Positions 9,199 through 19,556 of a DNA stretch of 64,000 bases are shown piece after piece. Origin of the DNA: Chlorophyllum brunneum. Its lineage: Eukaryota; Basidiomycota; Agaricomycetes; Agaricales; Agaricaceae. A model generated the notes under the pieces. The model was not told the origin of the DNA and did no database searches. It saw only the letters and a program-made list of their open reading frames with translations. Position 1 is the first letter of the stretch. Each line of letters starts with the position of its first letter. The stretch is taken from positions 992,001 through 1,056,000 of the forward strand of contig OY756148.1 of assembly GCA_963576785.1 (NCBI GenBank), given 5' to 3'. The position numbers and the translations under genes were made by a program.

Positions 9199-10893
9199 CC
9201 GCCCCCTCCCTCTTTGCGGCCTCTACGGCTCTGCCCCCTCCCGGCATCCTGCTTACCAGGATGTTGGCTACTGCTGGGCCCTCCCCCTTAGTGGGATTGG
9301 CCTCCGCCAGAACCCCGGTGGCTGCCCCAACCACCTTGCCATTGACGATGCAAAGAATGACCTCCACGGTTGGCTGGGAGTCAACTTCGGCAACATCGTT
9401 GTTTGTGCTGAGGAGACCCCCCAGCCCGACCTTTCCCCCCTGCGACAGACCTCCAAAGCCCCCGCACGCATGCCCGATGATGTCCGCATGGAGATCATCG
9501 ATTAGATTATCACCCCGGGCATTGCCAAAGATGCCAAGAACAAGCTGGATGGCCCAGATGAGGACGTCCAGATGATTACTGAGGCAGAGTTCCGTACTGT
9601 CTCGCACAAGAAGCCATCCAGGACATGGCACACCAGGGTCACCCAGCCCGAGGCCCCAAGAACCCCCAAGACGACCCCAGCCAGTAGTGCAGCCCTCAAG
9701 TCCACTCTGGCACCTAAGGTCGCCCCTGCCACCCCTAAGGCACTGGCCCCTCAGGCCAAGCCCTCCTATGCTGCCACCACAGCTGGGGGGAAGAAGACTC
9801 CTCCTGCCACCACCGGGCGGGACTCTCTCAAACTCCTGGAGCTTGCTAGCAAGTTCCTGGAGCTCACTCATGAAAAGGTGGTCGCCATATACAATGCCAC
9901 CTTCTCTCCCTCCTCCCCTGCAGACAAGAAGCCGGCCAAGAAAGCCACCACTTTCCGTTTGACACTCAATGGTCCCTTGCGTAGGCAGGTGATCATCCCC
10001 CTTCTTACTGGCCCAACATCCCCCAACTTCGGCGCCATAATCGACTCCCTCAATACATGCCTCATTGCGGGAAAGTCAAAAACCCGGATCATTGCCGCCT
10101 CGCAGGGTAAGTTGGGCCTTATGGTCCACACCTCGGAGGTAATGACCCTGAACGAGCTGGATGCCATCAAGGCCTGGCTCAAAGACAAATTTGAGGGAAC
10201 CACCACAGGCGAAGTCTCCCTCCCAAAGTCAAAGTCGTTCGTCAAAGTCATGGATGTCAACTACGTCACCCCCCACAGCCAGATACTGATGGCTGAAGAT
10301 GTTACCTCCAGCATCCGAAGTTCCATCCACTCAGACGCTATGCAGCTTGTGTTGCCCCCAAGGGTGTGACGCAACTCCAAACACTCGGACACCTGTACGG
10401 TCTGGTTCAAGATATGGGACTCCAAAGCGGGGACCAATGTCAACAAGATTGAGGACAAGTTCCTCAACATCTATGGCAGACTTTTCTGCATCAGGAAGGC
10501 TACCGCCAACCCGGGCATCCCATTCTGCAGCAAGTGCTGCAGGTGGGGTCACCTCCTCATCCGATGCCGGGCCAGGCTTTACATGTGCACGCACTGCAAA
10601 GGCCCCTACTCCACCATCAACCACCGCTCTTTTGCTAGCTGCTGCAAGGGCAACGAAAAGGCCAACCCCCCTGTGGAGGCCACCCCCATTGGAGAACCAT
10701 GCCCTCATAAGGCATTGTGCCCCAACTGTGGCAAGGAACACCTTGCCACCGACTGCAAATGCTTGTTCTGGAAGAAGCGATTCGACCACGACTGGCATGC
10801 CAACAAGGCCCTCGAGCTTAGGACTAACAAGGGAGTCCCACTCGCCCCCCCCTCCTCTTCCCTGGCTGGTCAAAGCCAGACAAACCCCTCCCA

Positions 10894-12801
10894 ATGAATC
10901 ATGCACCCGACACACAAGATGGGCCTCCTTGCTCACTACTGAGGGAGTTGAAGGTCTGCTCGCACAACATTGGAAGATTGTATGGAGTGATGGAGACAGT
11001 CCTCGCACACAGAGGTGATGTCGACCTCCTCCTCATACAAGAACCCCCGTGGAGATACCTCCACAACATCCCCTCCCCCATCTCCGACAATGGAGTCCCA
11101 CTCATAGGGGGTCTGATCCACCTGGACTGGACACTCCTTTCATATCCCCCTCCCACCAAAGAAGTCCTCCAAGTTGGACGTCGGTGGTTCCCCACACGCA
11201 TGGTTGACTTAAATTACCAGACTGTACTGAGAGTTCTGGCCTTTGCCCACAAGAGGCTTATGAAACTCCGACCATCCATTCGGCAGGACATCATCGAACA
11301 TTGAGACCTCCTGTGTATATCCCTGTATGCGGGAGGAGAAGAACTGCTACTGCTCAACGTCTACAATGACAGTCGCAACACCACGCTCCACTTCCTCGAG
11401 GAGCGACTCTTTGATCTGCCACCATTCCTACTGATGGGCAGTAATGTCAATATCTGATCGGAGCAATGGGACCCTTTGACGGCACAACACCTGTCGAGTG
11501 CAGACTGTTTGCTCATGGTCTCCGAAGCCCTCAACCTTGTGAGGACGACCCCGACTGCGGCCATTCCAACCCGGTATGCCATGGATCCCAACCTCCCGGA
11601 TATGGTCATCGACCTCCTCTTTGTTTCGGCGGTATTACCTTACATCCCCTCCCATACCATCCAAGTGGGCGACCGGTACAATTCGGACCACACCCCCCTG
11701 CTTATCAACATCCCGATCCCACACATGGACATTGTTATAGAGAGATTGACGATGCCCAAAGGCTTGGACGAAGAAACCAGGTTCTTAATGGATATTACGG
11801 AAGGAATCAATGACAGGGACTGGCCAATGGATGACACAGATGAGTTGGAGAGATCTGTCGAAGAACTCGGAGGCTTATTTCACAGATCCTGGGACCGCCA
11901 CATGAAGAAGACCAAGATCACCACCAGATCCAAGACCTGGTGGAATGAGGAGTGTGCCACGGCACTCGCGACACACCAAGTGGACCGGAAGAACAGGCAC
12001 AAATGGGCCGCGTTTCGCAAGACCACGAGGAAAGCGAAGAGGGAATACTTCGACAAGAAGATTCAAGAAATCTCAGTCGACAACAAGTGACCATGGGACC
12101 TGATGCCATGGGTCAAAAATCGGGCCCTCCTGGCCGTGGAAGCCATCTGCCACAATGGCCGACTGTGTCTCACCACAGACAGCCTGTGGAGAGCCCTTGA
12201 CCAGCACTACAATACAGCGATCAACAGGCCAGTCGACACGGCGGTACTACAGGAACTCCCCCCTCCGACTGGGGTGGAGAGTAGGACTTGGGCCGACTTC
12301 TCTCTCCTAGAGATGACGGAGTCGCTCAAGGATACCTCGAACTCTTCTGCCCCCAGTCCCGACCATGTCTCTTGGTCCCATCTCAAGCAGGTCGCTGCCT
12401 CTGACACCTGCGCCGCGCTCTTCCTGTGAATCGGTAATGCATGCCTGACCCTCGGCCACTGGCCCGCACACTTCAAGAAGTCGACGTTGGTCATAATTCC
12501 TAAACTGAACAAACCCAACTACTCCACCCCGAAGGCATTCTGTCCGATCGTCTTGCTCAACATGCTTGGCAAGCTCATTGAGAAGATGCTGGCCAAACGG
12601 TTACAGTTCGAGGCGGTGAAGTTCAAAGTGCTCCACCCTCACCAATTGGGCACAATATGCCAGCAATCCACTGAAGATGTGGGCCTCTTTCTCACCCATC
12701 TTATCTAGGAAGCCTGGACAAAGAAGAAGAAGATGTCGGTGCTTGCATTCGATATCGCCCAATTCTTCCCCTCCCTCAACCACGCACTCCTCACCGACAT
12801 C
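10894..12801 (+). pseudogene. LINE-C ORF2 (endonuclease and RT front), disrupted
   Basis: The start ATG overlaps the ORF1 stop. The apurinic-type endonuclease domain is visible (KVCSHNIG, LLIQEPPWRYL, the G-x-N block, NSDHTPL), then the RT domain up to FDIAQFFPSLNHALL. Stops at 11302, about 11456, 12088 and 12427 are TGA at sites where the full copy has CGA; the one at 12706 is TAG. The rest of RT, RNase H and the zinc tail are missing. The protein would nick target DNA and reverse-transcribe LINE RNA, but this copy is dead. Confidence 0.85.
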
Positions 12802-12841
12802 TTTTTTTTTTTTTGAATCATGGCCTAAGGCCGATTTATTA

Positions 12842-12865
12842 CACGGTGCTCGAACGCAGCCCGCG
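12842..12865 (-). other. LINE-A 3'-terminal stem-loop
   Basis: The minus strand reads CGCGG, GC, TGC, loop GTTCGA, GCA, CCGTG, with both stems able to pair. It has the same layout and loop type as the LINE-B and LINE-C tails. AATAAATCGGCC and poly(A) follow. Confidence 0.55.
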
Positions 12866-13346
12866 GCCGGGATACAAAAGAGTAAACTAGCGGGTATCTA
12901 CAGAGAAAGTGGTAACTACACCCTACCAAGCAGAAGTACCGTTGCCCAAGACCAACGGTAGGAGGAACCGCGTCCTACTCCCGAGCCCGAAGGGCGAGGG
13001 GAGTGGACGCTAGAGGAGGCGAGTGGGCAGGGAGGTCCCCCAACCAGCAACCCAGTCCAGAGACCAGGCCCGGTCAGTAGGTGTTAATTCACTGTAAATG
13101 CCCAGCAGTGGAGACCCACCCAGTTACTAGCCCAGCTAAGCCCCAACTCCCTTTTACTGAGACTCAGTCCCCCGGCCACGGTCACCCTTGCCAGAGTAAT
13201 TGACCGCACCATTTGTGTGGCTATCGGCATCTTCACCACACCTAGTTGCCGTAGGGACCAACTCCGTTCATCGGTCGCCGAAACCGTTGCCAAGTCTTCA
13301 CCAGGGGCCCCCGGTGCTGGACAATAACCCACCCACCCTGAGCCAG

Positions 13347-16300
13347 TTATCCAATTCCCTGGGGAACGGATGGGAAGGCGAACGCCTGAGGGTTCGCTTT
13401 CAGGAACTTGACAAGGGCACCCGGCGTAGCAGGATACCCCCGAGAGGTATCAAACCGACTGCAGTTGGTAAGAATATGCACGCGGGACTCGAAGGGAGCT
13501 CCGCACGGACACCAGAATGGTTCGTCTTGGAAGAATCGAGACTTATAGGCCCCGATAGGCGCATGGTTGAGTATAACCCTACACATGCGGGCGGACAGCG
13601 AGTTGGACTCCGCTGCGGCAGAAGGCAGCCACGAACCTCCATGGAGGTAAGTGGGCTGGAGGGGCTTACCGTTGCGCCCTTCGAGAGCCATGAACTGGCT
13701 ACCCGAGTAAGTAGGATCCTGGAATCGAGTGATCCAGGCATCCTGGCAGGATCTGACGGCCCTCTGACGAAGGTAGTCAGGGGAGGTGTGCGGACGGGAA
13801 CCCGTGGCAACCTGAAGTTCAGTGCAGTATTGGTGTACTGCACCGTGAATGGCCCACTTCTCCGAAGAATAGGTGTGCCAGATGTGGACGGAGCGTTCGG
13901 GGTGACCCTCGAACCACTCCATAAGGGCGTTACACACGGCAAGCGAATGAGCTTGACCTGAGTGAACGGAAGGGTCCACCGCTCTCCTAGCCAAGCCTAG
14001 GGAGTCAGTGAACAAAACAATGGAGTCGCAATCAGGGAGGCCAACGGCCTTCCCAATTGCAATCCGGATAGCGTACAGCTCAGCATCAGGAGCCGTCACT
14101 CGACCTGCCGCATGTCTCGTCTGAAAAACACGCCGGCCCGACCAGTAGATATGGGCAGCAGAGACTGCCTGGAACTCCCCCCGCAGCGGTAGACTAGCGT
14201 CTGTGGCCACAGTGAGAACCCGAGGGTTGGCATTGGCACGGTCCAGGGTGCCATTCAGATGCCTTATGTGCACAGCCCTCTCGTCACGAGAACGAGGAGA
14301 GTCGTGGAAAAGGACCTGGGCCGCAAAGTGGTCCAGGAGACAGTGACCAGGTTGAGCCACTGCAGAGCAGGGGTCAAACTGTTCAGTGAGGGATGGGAGC
14401 ACGGAAAGAGCTTCCATAAGAGAGCCTTTGACCTGCCTACCAAGCCGGTCAGACAGGAGGGAGATGGAGAGAGGGTGCGGGGGGGCACTCTTGGTATTCG
14501 GACGATCAAGAAGGGATCGAAGAGGGTGGGTATCGGAGAGGGTGGAGAGATGGTAGTTTGCTCTTGAGGCCAACTTCTTCAGATGGAGGTGGATGGGGAT
14601 GAGGCCAGCAAGGGCCTCGACGCCGCCGGATGGAGAGGTGCGGAACGCACCGGTGATCCACAACGCAGCCTTGCGTTGCATAGTGTTTAGGGATTTGATG
14701 ACGCCCTTGCACCGAGCCTTATCAAAATACCACAGACGGAAGCCATATGTCGCGATAGGTACGACACATGACCTGAAGAGGAGCCGCTTCTGCTTGGGGG
14801 TCAGACCGCGGGAGGAGTTACCCAGCATCCCCATTGCTTTCACGGTGGAGAGGGCCTTGGTAGAGTAGTGTCGAACATGTTCCTGAAAATTCAGGGCACG
14901 GTCGAAGTAAAAGCCCAGGTACCTCCAATAGGTCTTAGGGCAAAGAGGAGTGTTCCCTGTGAATGGGCCGAAGCCAAGATCAAGGGGGGGATTGATGTCT
15001 CCAGGCTTCCTAGAGAAGTGGAAGAGCTCGGACTTATCATGCTCCATGACAAGTGCGAATGCTACAAAAAGATTGAAGAGAACGATGTACGCCCCTTTGA
15101 GGGTGTCCAAGTTCTCGTCCCAGGTCTTAGCCTGGGCAACGACGGTACCGTCATCGACATACGACAGCAGAGTACACCCAGGGGAGGTGATCCGCAAGTC
15201 GAAAACCTTCATGAGGGGCGCAATATAGAGGCCAGAGAGGACGGGGGACATGGCAGAGCCCTGCCCGACGCCCACATCTGCACCCCGAGGGTCAGAGGAG
15301 AAGCCGTTCCATGTGTAGACAGTAGAACGGCCCACCAAATACGAAGCAAAGAAGGTTCGCACGTTAAGTGGGAACCCCTGCTTGGAAAGAATAGCCATGA
15401 GCATCTCATGGTTAAGAGAGGGAAAGAACTGAGCGATGTCAAAAGCAACCACGCTCGTCTTGAGACCTTTAGCCCACCCAGCGCGAACTAGGTGGGTAAG
15501 GAACAACCCGGCGTCCTCAGTGGAACGTTGGCGAATGCCTCCAAGTTGATGGGGATGAAAGATGTCATGTTTAATGGCATCAAACTGGATACAGTTGGAA
15601 AGCATTTTCTCAACCAGTTTACCAAGCATGTTCAGGAGAATGATTGGCCTGAACGCCTTGGGGGTGGAGTAGGAGGGCTTCCCCAGCTTCGGGATGATAA
15701 CCGAGAGCGACTCCTTAAAACTGCGTGGCCAGTGCCCCACCGAGAGGCAGGTGTTGGCCAAACGCAGGAACACCGTCAAACAATCTTCATCGATGACAAT
15801 GTACTTCAGATGGGACCACGTAATGTGGTCCGGACCTGGAGAGGACGTATTAGAACAGGAGGACAAGGCCTCCTTAAGTTCCAACGCCGAGAAGGGGGCC
15901 CACTCCCGGACTGGAAGATCTGGGAGGGGGTCGAGGACAGATGCATCACACCGCTGATCAGCAGCGGAGTTGTACGTAGAGTGGAGGGCATCCCAGAGAG
16001 AGCCCATGGTATGACAGGGCTGTCCGTTAAACTGGATAGCCTCGCAGGGAGGTAACTTGCGTGCCTTGACCCATTCCATAAGGTCCCATGGCCGCTTGTT
16101 AGTGGAAGCGATTTCCTCAATCTTAGAGTCGAAGAACCGGCGCTTGGCAGCTGTACGAGCTCGCCTAAAGTCCCCCCAGTCACCCCGACTACGAGAGTCC
16201 TGGTACCTGGAGAAGGAGGCAGCACACGCCTTGTCCCACCAGGGATGAGTGCGGCGCGTAATCTGGATCTCCTTTGAGTGGTGTGTCCACGCATCGGAGA

Positions 16301-17258
16301 AGGCTTCAGCCACGGCCGAGGCCAAGGCATCCACTTGATCCGGGGATTCTGGAGAGGGCTGATCAAAAAGCTCAGTCACCTCATCAATGACGTGTCCCAA
16401 AAAGGCCTCCTCCTCATCGGAGCCCTTCGGTAGGACAGATTTGACAACCCCGATGTCAACAGGGGTGATGGGAAGGGTGACGGTCAACGGAACATGATCC
16501 GACGTACCCTGCAGAGATGTGTCCCGATAAGGAAAAGTCCTCGATGCATCGGGAGATGAGACAAACACCAGATCGATCACCGACGGACGGAGATCTGGGT
16601 TGTGGGAAACAAACGTCGGACCCGGGTTGGCTGGCATAACCAAATCGAGACCGAGATCGCAGCTCATTTCCATAAGCCTATGAGCTGTTGTTCGATGATG
16701 CAGAACCTCAGGGTCCCACTCCGAAGAATGACAGTTGAAGTCCCCACTCATAAAGTTGAATGGGGGAAGAACATCAACCTTCCCATGAAGGAAGTTGATG
16801 GCGGTATGCTGATCGTCTGAGTAGACGTTCAGGAAATTAAGGGCCTTTGCATCAGTGAAGAGTGTCAGCGCCAAGATATCAGGGTGATCCACGAGGTCCC
16901 TCCTCATTGATGGCCTTAGACGTTGCAGCCGAGTGTGTACATATGCCATCACTCGGGGCAGGGACCCCTGAATAGGGGGACGCACCACCATAAGCCAGTC
17001 AGGGTGCTTAGGTGCGCCAGTAACATCTTCCCCTTCCACATCAGTGGTCGAGGGAGCAGTGCGGATGAACCTCCACGGAGGCTCTTGGAAAAAGAGAATA
17101 TCGAAGTCTGATTTCAACTTCTCGAGCAGTACATCAACGTATATATATGATTTTGCAACGTTAAATGAGAATACCCTAACGCCCTCCAGATGGCCCAGGT
17201 TGTTCCTAGACATAAGGGGGGTTATGAGGGGGGATGGGAGAGCGACGACGTCTGTCAT
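13347..17258 (-). CDS. LINE-A ORF2: endonuclease, reverse transcriptase, RNase H
   Basis: Intact at 1303 codons. Domains: endonuclease (SFNVAKS near residue 32, FFQEPPW, GDFNCHS near 171, TSDHVPL near 254); RT (FRPIILLNMLGK, FDIAQFFPSLNH near 609, GVGQGSAMSP, SYVDDGTV near 700); RNase H (TDASLP near 1018, DAELYAI, FTDSLG, HSGQAHS); zinc motif C-P-C-G-A-P-F-E-x3-H-x4-C near 1252; end PQGIG. The first ATG gives 1303 aa, but the ATG at 17213-17211 (residue 16) overlaps the ORF1 stop (ATGTCTAG) and is the more likely start for coupled translation. It would nick DNA and copy LINE RNA by target-primed reverse transcription. It may be active if ORF1 is supplied in trans. Confidence 0.95.
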   Translation of the reverse strand: MTDVVALPSPLITPLMSRNNLGHLEGVRVFSFNVAKSYIYVDVLLEKLKSDFDILFFQEPPWRFIRTAPSTTDVEGEDVTGAPKHPDWLMVVRPPIQGSLPRVMAYVHTRLQRLRPSMRRDLVDHPDILALTLFTDAKALNFLNVYSDDQHTAINFLHGKVDVLPPFNFMSGDFNCHSSEWDPEVLHHRTTAHRLMEMSCDLGLDLVMPANPGPTFVSHNPDLRPSVIDLVFVSSPDASRTFPYRDTSLQGTSDHVPLTVTLPITPVDIGVVKSVLPKGSDEEEAFLGHVIDEVTELFDQPSPESPDQVDALASAVAEAFSDAWTHHSKEIQITRRTHPWWDKACAASFSRYQDSRSRGDWGDFRRARTAAKRRFFDSKIEEIASTNKRPWDLMEWVKARKLPPCEAIQFNGQPCHTMGSLWDALHSTYNSAADQRCDASVLDPLPDLPVREWAPFSALELKEALSSCSNTSSPGPDHITWSHLKYIVIDEDCLTVFLRLANTCLSVGHWPRSFKESLSVIIPKLGKPSYSTPKAFRPIILLNMLGKLVEKMLSNCIQFDAIKHDIFHPHQLGGIRQRSTEDAGLFLTHLVRAGWAKGLKTSVVAFDIAQFFPSLNHEMLMAILSKQGFPLNVRTFFASYLVGRSTVYTWNGFSSDPRGADVGVGQGSAMSPVLSGLYIAPLMKVFDLRITSPGCTLLSYVDDGTVVAQAKTWDENLDTLKGAYIVLFNLFVAFALVMEHDKSELFHFSRKPGDINPPLDLGFGPFTGNTPLCPKTYWRYLGFYFDRALNFQEHVRHYSTKALSTVKAMGMLGNSSRGLTPKQKRLLFRSCVVPIATYGFRLWYFDKARCKGVIKSLNTMQRKAALWITGAFRTSPSGGVEALAGLIPIHLHLKKLASRANYHLSTLSDTHPLRSLLDRPNTKSAPPHPLSISLLSDRLGRQVKGSLMEALSVLPSLTEQFDPCSAVAQPGHCLLDHFAAQVLFHDSPRSRDERAVHIRHLNGTLDRANANPRVLTVATDASLPLRGEFQAVSAAHIYWSGRRVFQTRHAAGRVTAPDAELYAIRIAIGKAVGLPDCDSIVLFTDSLGLARRAVDPSVHSGQAHSLAVCNALMEWFEGHPERSVHIWHTYSSEKWAIHGAVHQYCTELQVATGSRPHTSPDYLRQRAVRSCQDAWITRFQDPTYSGSQFMALEGRNGKPLQPTYLHGGSWLPSAAAESNSLSARMCRVILNHAPIGAYKSRFFQDEPFWCPCGAPFESRVHILTNCSRFDTSRGYPATPGALVKFLKANPQAFAFPSVPQGIG

Positions 17259-19185
17259 GCACCTCTCGATAGCGGGCAGTCAGCCAGGCCTGGTCGTGTT
17301 TGTGGTTCCAGAAAGCACACTTCCTGGAATCAGCGGGATGCTCCTTCTTGCAGTTACGGCAGTGAGGAGGATGGGGGCACGGTTGACCAGTAGGGGTAGC
17401 AGGAACCGGAGGCGTAGCCTTCGGTTGCCCCTTACAACACAGAGCAAAAGTGCGGTGATTAGCACGAGAGTGCGCACCACCGCAGTCAGGACATGCCGGG
17501 CCATTGGCCTTGCACCAGGAGGAGGCGTGGCCCCACTTGTAACAGCGGGTACATAGCGACTCGTTACGACGAGGGTTAGCAGAGAGTATCACGCACTGCT
17601 TGTTCCCAAACATGATCTTCTTGTTCAGAAGACCGAGAGCTTGGGTACCCCTCATGGAGTCCCAGATGTCAAAAAACGCCATACATGAGTCAGATGTCTT
17701 GGAGTTGCGCACCAGCCTAGGGGGACCCTTCAGGCTGATGAGAGGAGCATGCACCGACGAGGTAAGAACCTCCTCGACGTCTGCTGGGGTACACGGAACT
17801 CCAGCGGCAGAGTTCTTGAGGTACAGGACGTCGACCACATGGAGGTACGACACCGAAGATGGGAGTCCAATCCAGAAGGGGGCTCCTGGAGGGGACAGAC
17901 GTTCAACCAGCGCCCTAAGGATCTCAATGTCCTTGGTCGTGGCGAGTTTGTTGGTGGCCATGGAATAGCCATCATATGCGAGCGTGGCACCTTCCACGAT
18001 CAGAGAGCTTCTCCCAGCCTTCAGTGCCTTACAGGCCTGCTGGGTAAGAGTATGAAGACCAGCCGAGGCATTCGACTTGTCCTCATAGGAAACTAGGACC
18101 TGCTTTCGCGACGGTCCGGGAATCATGAACGCTGGCTTCTTAGGGCGAGCATTCGATGAGGGGGATTGCTTCGCAGCCTCAGCCTGCGAATGAAGGCTGA
18201 GGAGCTGCTCTGCAGAGAGATGGGGGAAGGCCGCTTTCAATGCAGAAAGCGGCTCCGCCCCAGACTTGGTCGAGGCCGGTTGTTTCACTGCAGCCGAGTA
18301 AGCCTTCTGTCCTGGCTTGGGCTTTGAAGTGATCGTGGAGGGAGGAGGACCAGAGGGCCTCTTGTAGGGGACCTGAGGCTTAGTAGGAGCCTTAACAGGT
18401 CGGACTGGCGCCTTCCCCTTGGGGTCTGTGCGCGGGCGTTTGACTGGAGTCTTCTCCGGGTCCATAAGATCGTCCTCCTCCTGCACAGGGGCTCTGCGCT
18501 GGGGGGGGCCGAGGGTAGAAGGTCCTGGTACCCTGGGAGGGGTAGCCGGGGGCCTATAAGTCACCACTGGGAGAGCAGGAAATGCCGAAGCAATCGAGTC
18601 CCTCAGGGAGAGAGAGTCACTCGCCCCTGTGTAGGTTTCACGCCACATGGGGGAGGATGCAACCGTCTGGACTATCTCAGATAGTCGAGAGGCGATGGGA
18701 CAGAAGGACGGAGCGTCCTCCTGGGGAATGAGATGCGCCGTCTTCATGAAGTCGGCAACAATCTTGAGCGACCATTGGATCGCATCAGCATCCTCTCTGG
18801 CACTAATGTTGATGCCCAGGATAGAGAGGGGGGCGGCGGTAGGCTCCTCCTGGTCGTCCTGTTCCATAGCCTCCAGGGTAGGAGGAGGAGGGGAAGACAG
18901 GGGGAGGGACGAAGCCCTGGCTTCTGCACCAGGAGCTGGGATAAGTCAAGAGGGGGTTGGGGACCCGTGTCGCAACAGAGTGTGTCCCCTCTGCTGAAGG
19001 GGAACTGCGGGGGCATAGGTATCCCTGGCACTGCTGCCGTAGGGGGGGATACCCAGAGAATAAGGGCCTGGGGTGGACCTGGGGGGGGGACCGGCCGCTG
19101 CCTCGAAGGCAGTGGCCATGTCATCGTCGTCTGAGGAGGCCTCGCGATGAGCGCTCGTCCTCCTCCTCGAACTGCGAGTAGGCAT
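17206..19185 (-). pseudogene. LINE-A ORF1 (zinc-knuckle protein) with one in-frame UGA
   Basis: From ATG 19185 the frame is open to TAG 17206-17208 (659 codons) except for TGA at 18946-18948. Downstream ATG 18867 gives 553 aa. The N-terminus (MPTRSSRRRTS, acidic S-S-D-D-D-D) is conserved in four LINE-A copies, so I take the long form as ancestral. In the copy at 35985 the aligned codon is CAA; CGA mutated to TGA or CAA explains both. Middle: basic Pro-rich linker, then MIPGPSRKQVLVSYEDKS and a conserved domain. C-terminus: three zinc knuckles (CTRCYKWGHASSWC, CPDCGGAHS...C, CRNCKKEHPADSRKC). Likely role: RNA binding in the LINE particle. Confidence 0.85.
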
Positions 19186-19271
19186 GGGGGCTAGGGGCCC
19201 ATACGGAAGTCCGCGCTAGAAGCGCTCACTGTCTTGGATGTGTAGGACATTAAGAGTATCGACGAAGGGGT

Positions 19272-19283
19272 GATCACGTGATC
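19272..19283. promoter_or_regulatory. LINE-A 5' UTR palindrome with E-box (minus copy)
   Basis: GATCACGTGATC is a perfect 12-nt palindrome holding CACGTG, the bHLH-type E-box, about 35 bases inside the 5' end. LINEs use internal promoters, so a transcription-factor site is plausible. The same site recurs at 19459-19470, and mutated at 32534-32545 and 36017-36028. Confidence 0.5.
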
Positions 19284-19315
19284 GACAGGTAGGAGTTCCG
19301 GGAAAAGAAGCGATG

Positions 19316-19428
19316 CCTGCCGCATGTCTCATCTGAAAGACATGCCAGCCTGACCGGTAGATCTGGGCAGCAGAAACTGCCTGGAATTCCCCCTATAGTG
19401 GCAGACTCACATCCATTGCCACAGTGAG
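19316..19428 (-). mobile_element. LINE-A RNase H scrap between two LINE-A 5' ends
   Basis: About 110 bp matching the start of the LINE-A RNase H domain (14105-14218), minus strand, wedged between the 5' ends of two oppositely oriented LINE-A copies. It may be what is left of an older LINE-A into which both later copies landed. Confidence 0.8.
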
Positions 19429-19556
19429 ATGCTTCTTTTCCCAGAACTCCTACCTGTCGATCACGTGATCACCCCTTCATCGACACTCTTAACGTCCTAC
19501 ACATCCAAGACAGTGAGCGCTCCTAGCACGGACTTCCGTACGGGCCCCTAGCCCCC

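Larger units (their letters stand above)
8933..10897 (+). pseudogene. LINE-C ORF1 (nucleic-acid-binding protein), disrupted
   Basis: ATG 8933 matches the ORF1 start of the full copy (RDPASDSEKDVFGYSPR). After an insertion at 9021-9198 the frame resumes through a Pro/Ala-rich linker and a conserved central domain (RQVIIPLLTGP, IIDSLNTCLIAGKSKTR, GKLGLMVHTSEV). It then reaches three C-terminal zinc knuckles (CSKCCRWGHLLIRC, CTHCKGPYS...C, CPNCGKEHLATDCKC). TGA at 10367-10369 replaces an Arg CGA. Its stop overlaps the ORF2 start as ATGA (10894-10897). Such ORF1 proteins bind LINE RNA in the ribonucleoprotein. Confidence 0.85.
8839..12801 (+). mobile_element. LINE-C, decayed, 3' part missing
   Basis: It starts with the family 5' terminus CATCCCTTCTTTGACTCTTA and a short 5' UTR, then ORF1 and an ORF2 that stops in the RT domain at F-F-P-S-L-N-H-A-L-L. 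There, LINE-A poly(T) begins at 12802. Its 3' half is not found beyond the LINE-A block, so that region has been rearranged. A tiny LINE-C 3' end is nested in its ORF1. Most nonsense codons are TGA where the full copy (38044-44714) has CGA. Confidence 0.85.
12802..19315 (-). mobile_element. LINE-A, full-length, nearly intact
   Basis: A 6.5-kb Tad-like LINE on the minus strand: 5' terminus CATCGCTTCTTTTCCC at 19315, about 130-bp 5' UTR with a GATCACGTGATC palindrome, ORF1, overlapping ORF2, 0.5-kb 3' UTR and a 13-nt poly(A). It sits in LINE-C, but its right side abuts a LINE-A scrap rather than LINE-C, and no target duplication is seen. ORF2 is intact and ORF1 has a single UGA, so it is the least damaged LINE here. 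Confidence 0.93.

Noticed and set aside
9182..9871. A 229-codon Gly-rich frame on the minus strand
   Set aside because: It is the antisense of LINE-C ORF1, whose Pro/Ala-rich sense codons read as Gly-rich in reverse.
13200..13961. A 253-codon open frame on the plus strand, and similar ones at 14868-15491 and 15492-16055
   Set aside because: They are antisense shadows of the intact LINE-A ORF2 and have no motif of their own. The same antisense frames are broken in other LINE-A copies.
18946..18948. Programmed UGA readthrough in LINE-A ORF1
   Set aside because: A fourth copy has CAA at the aligned codon, so CGA decay is the simpler explanation.
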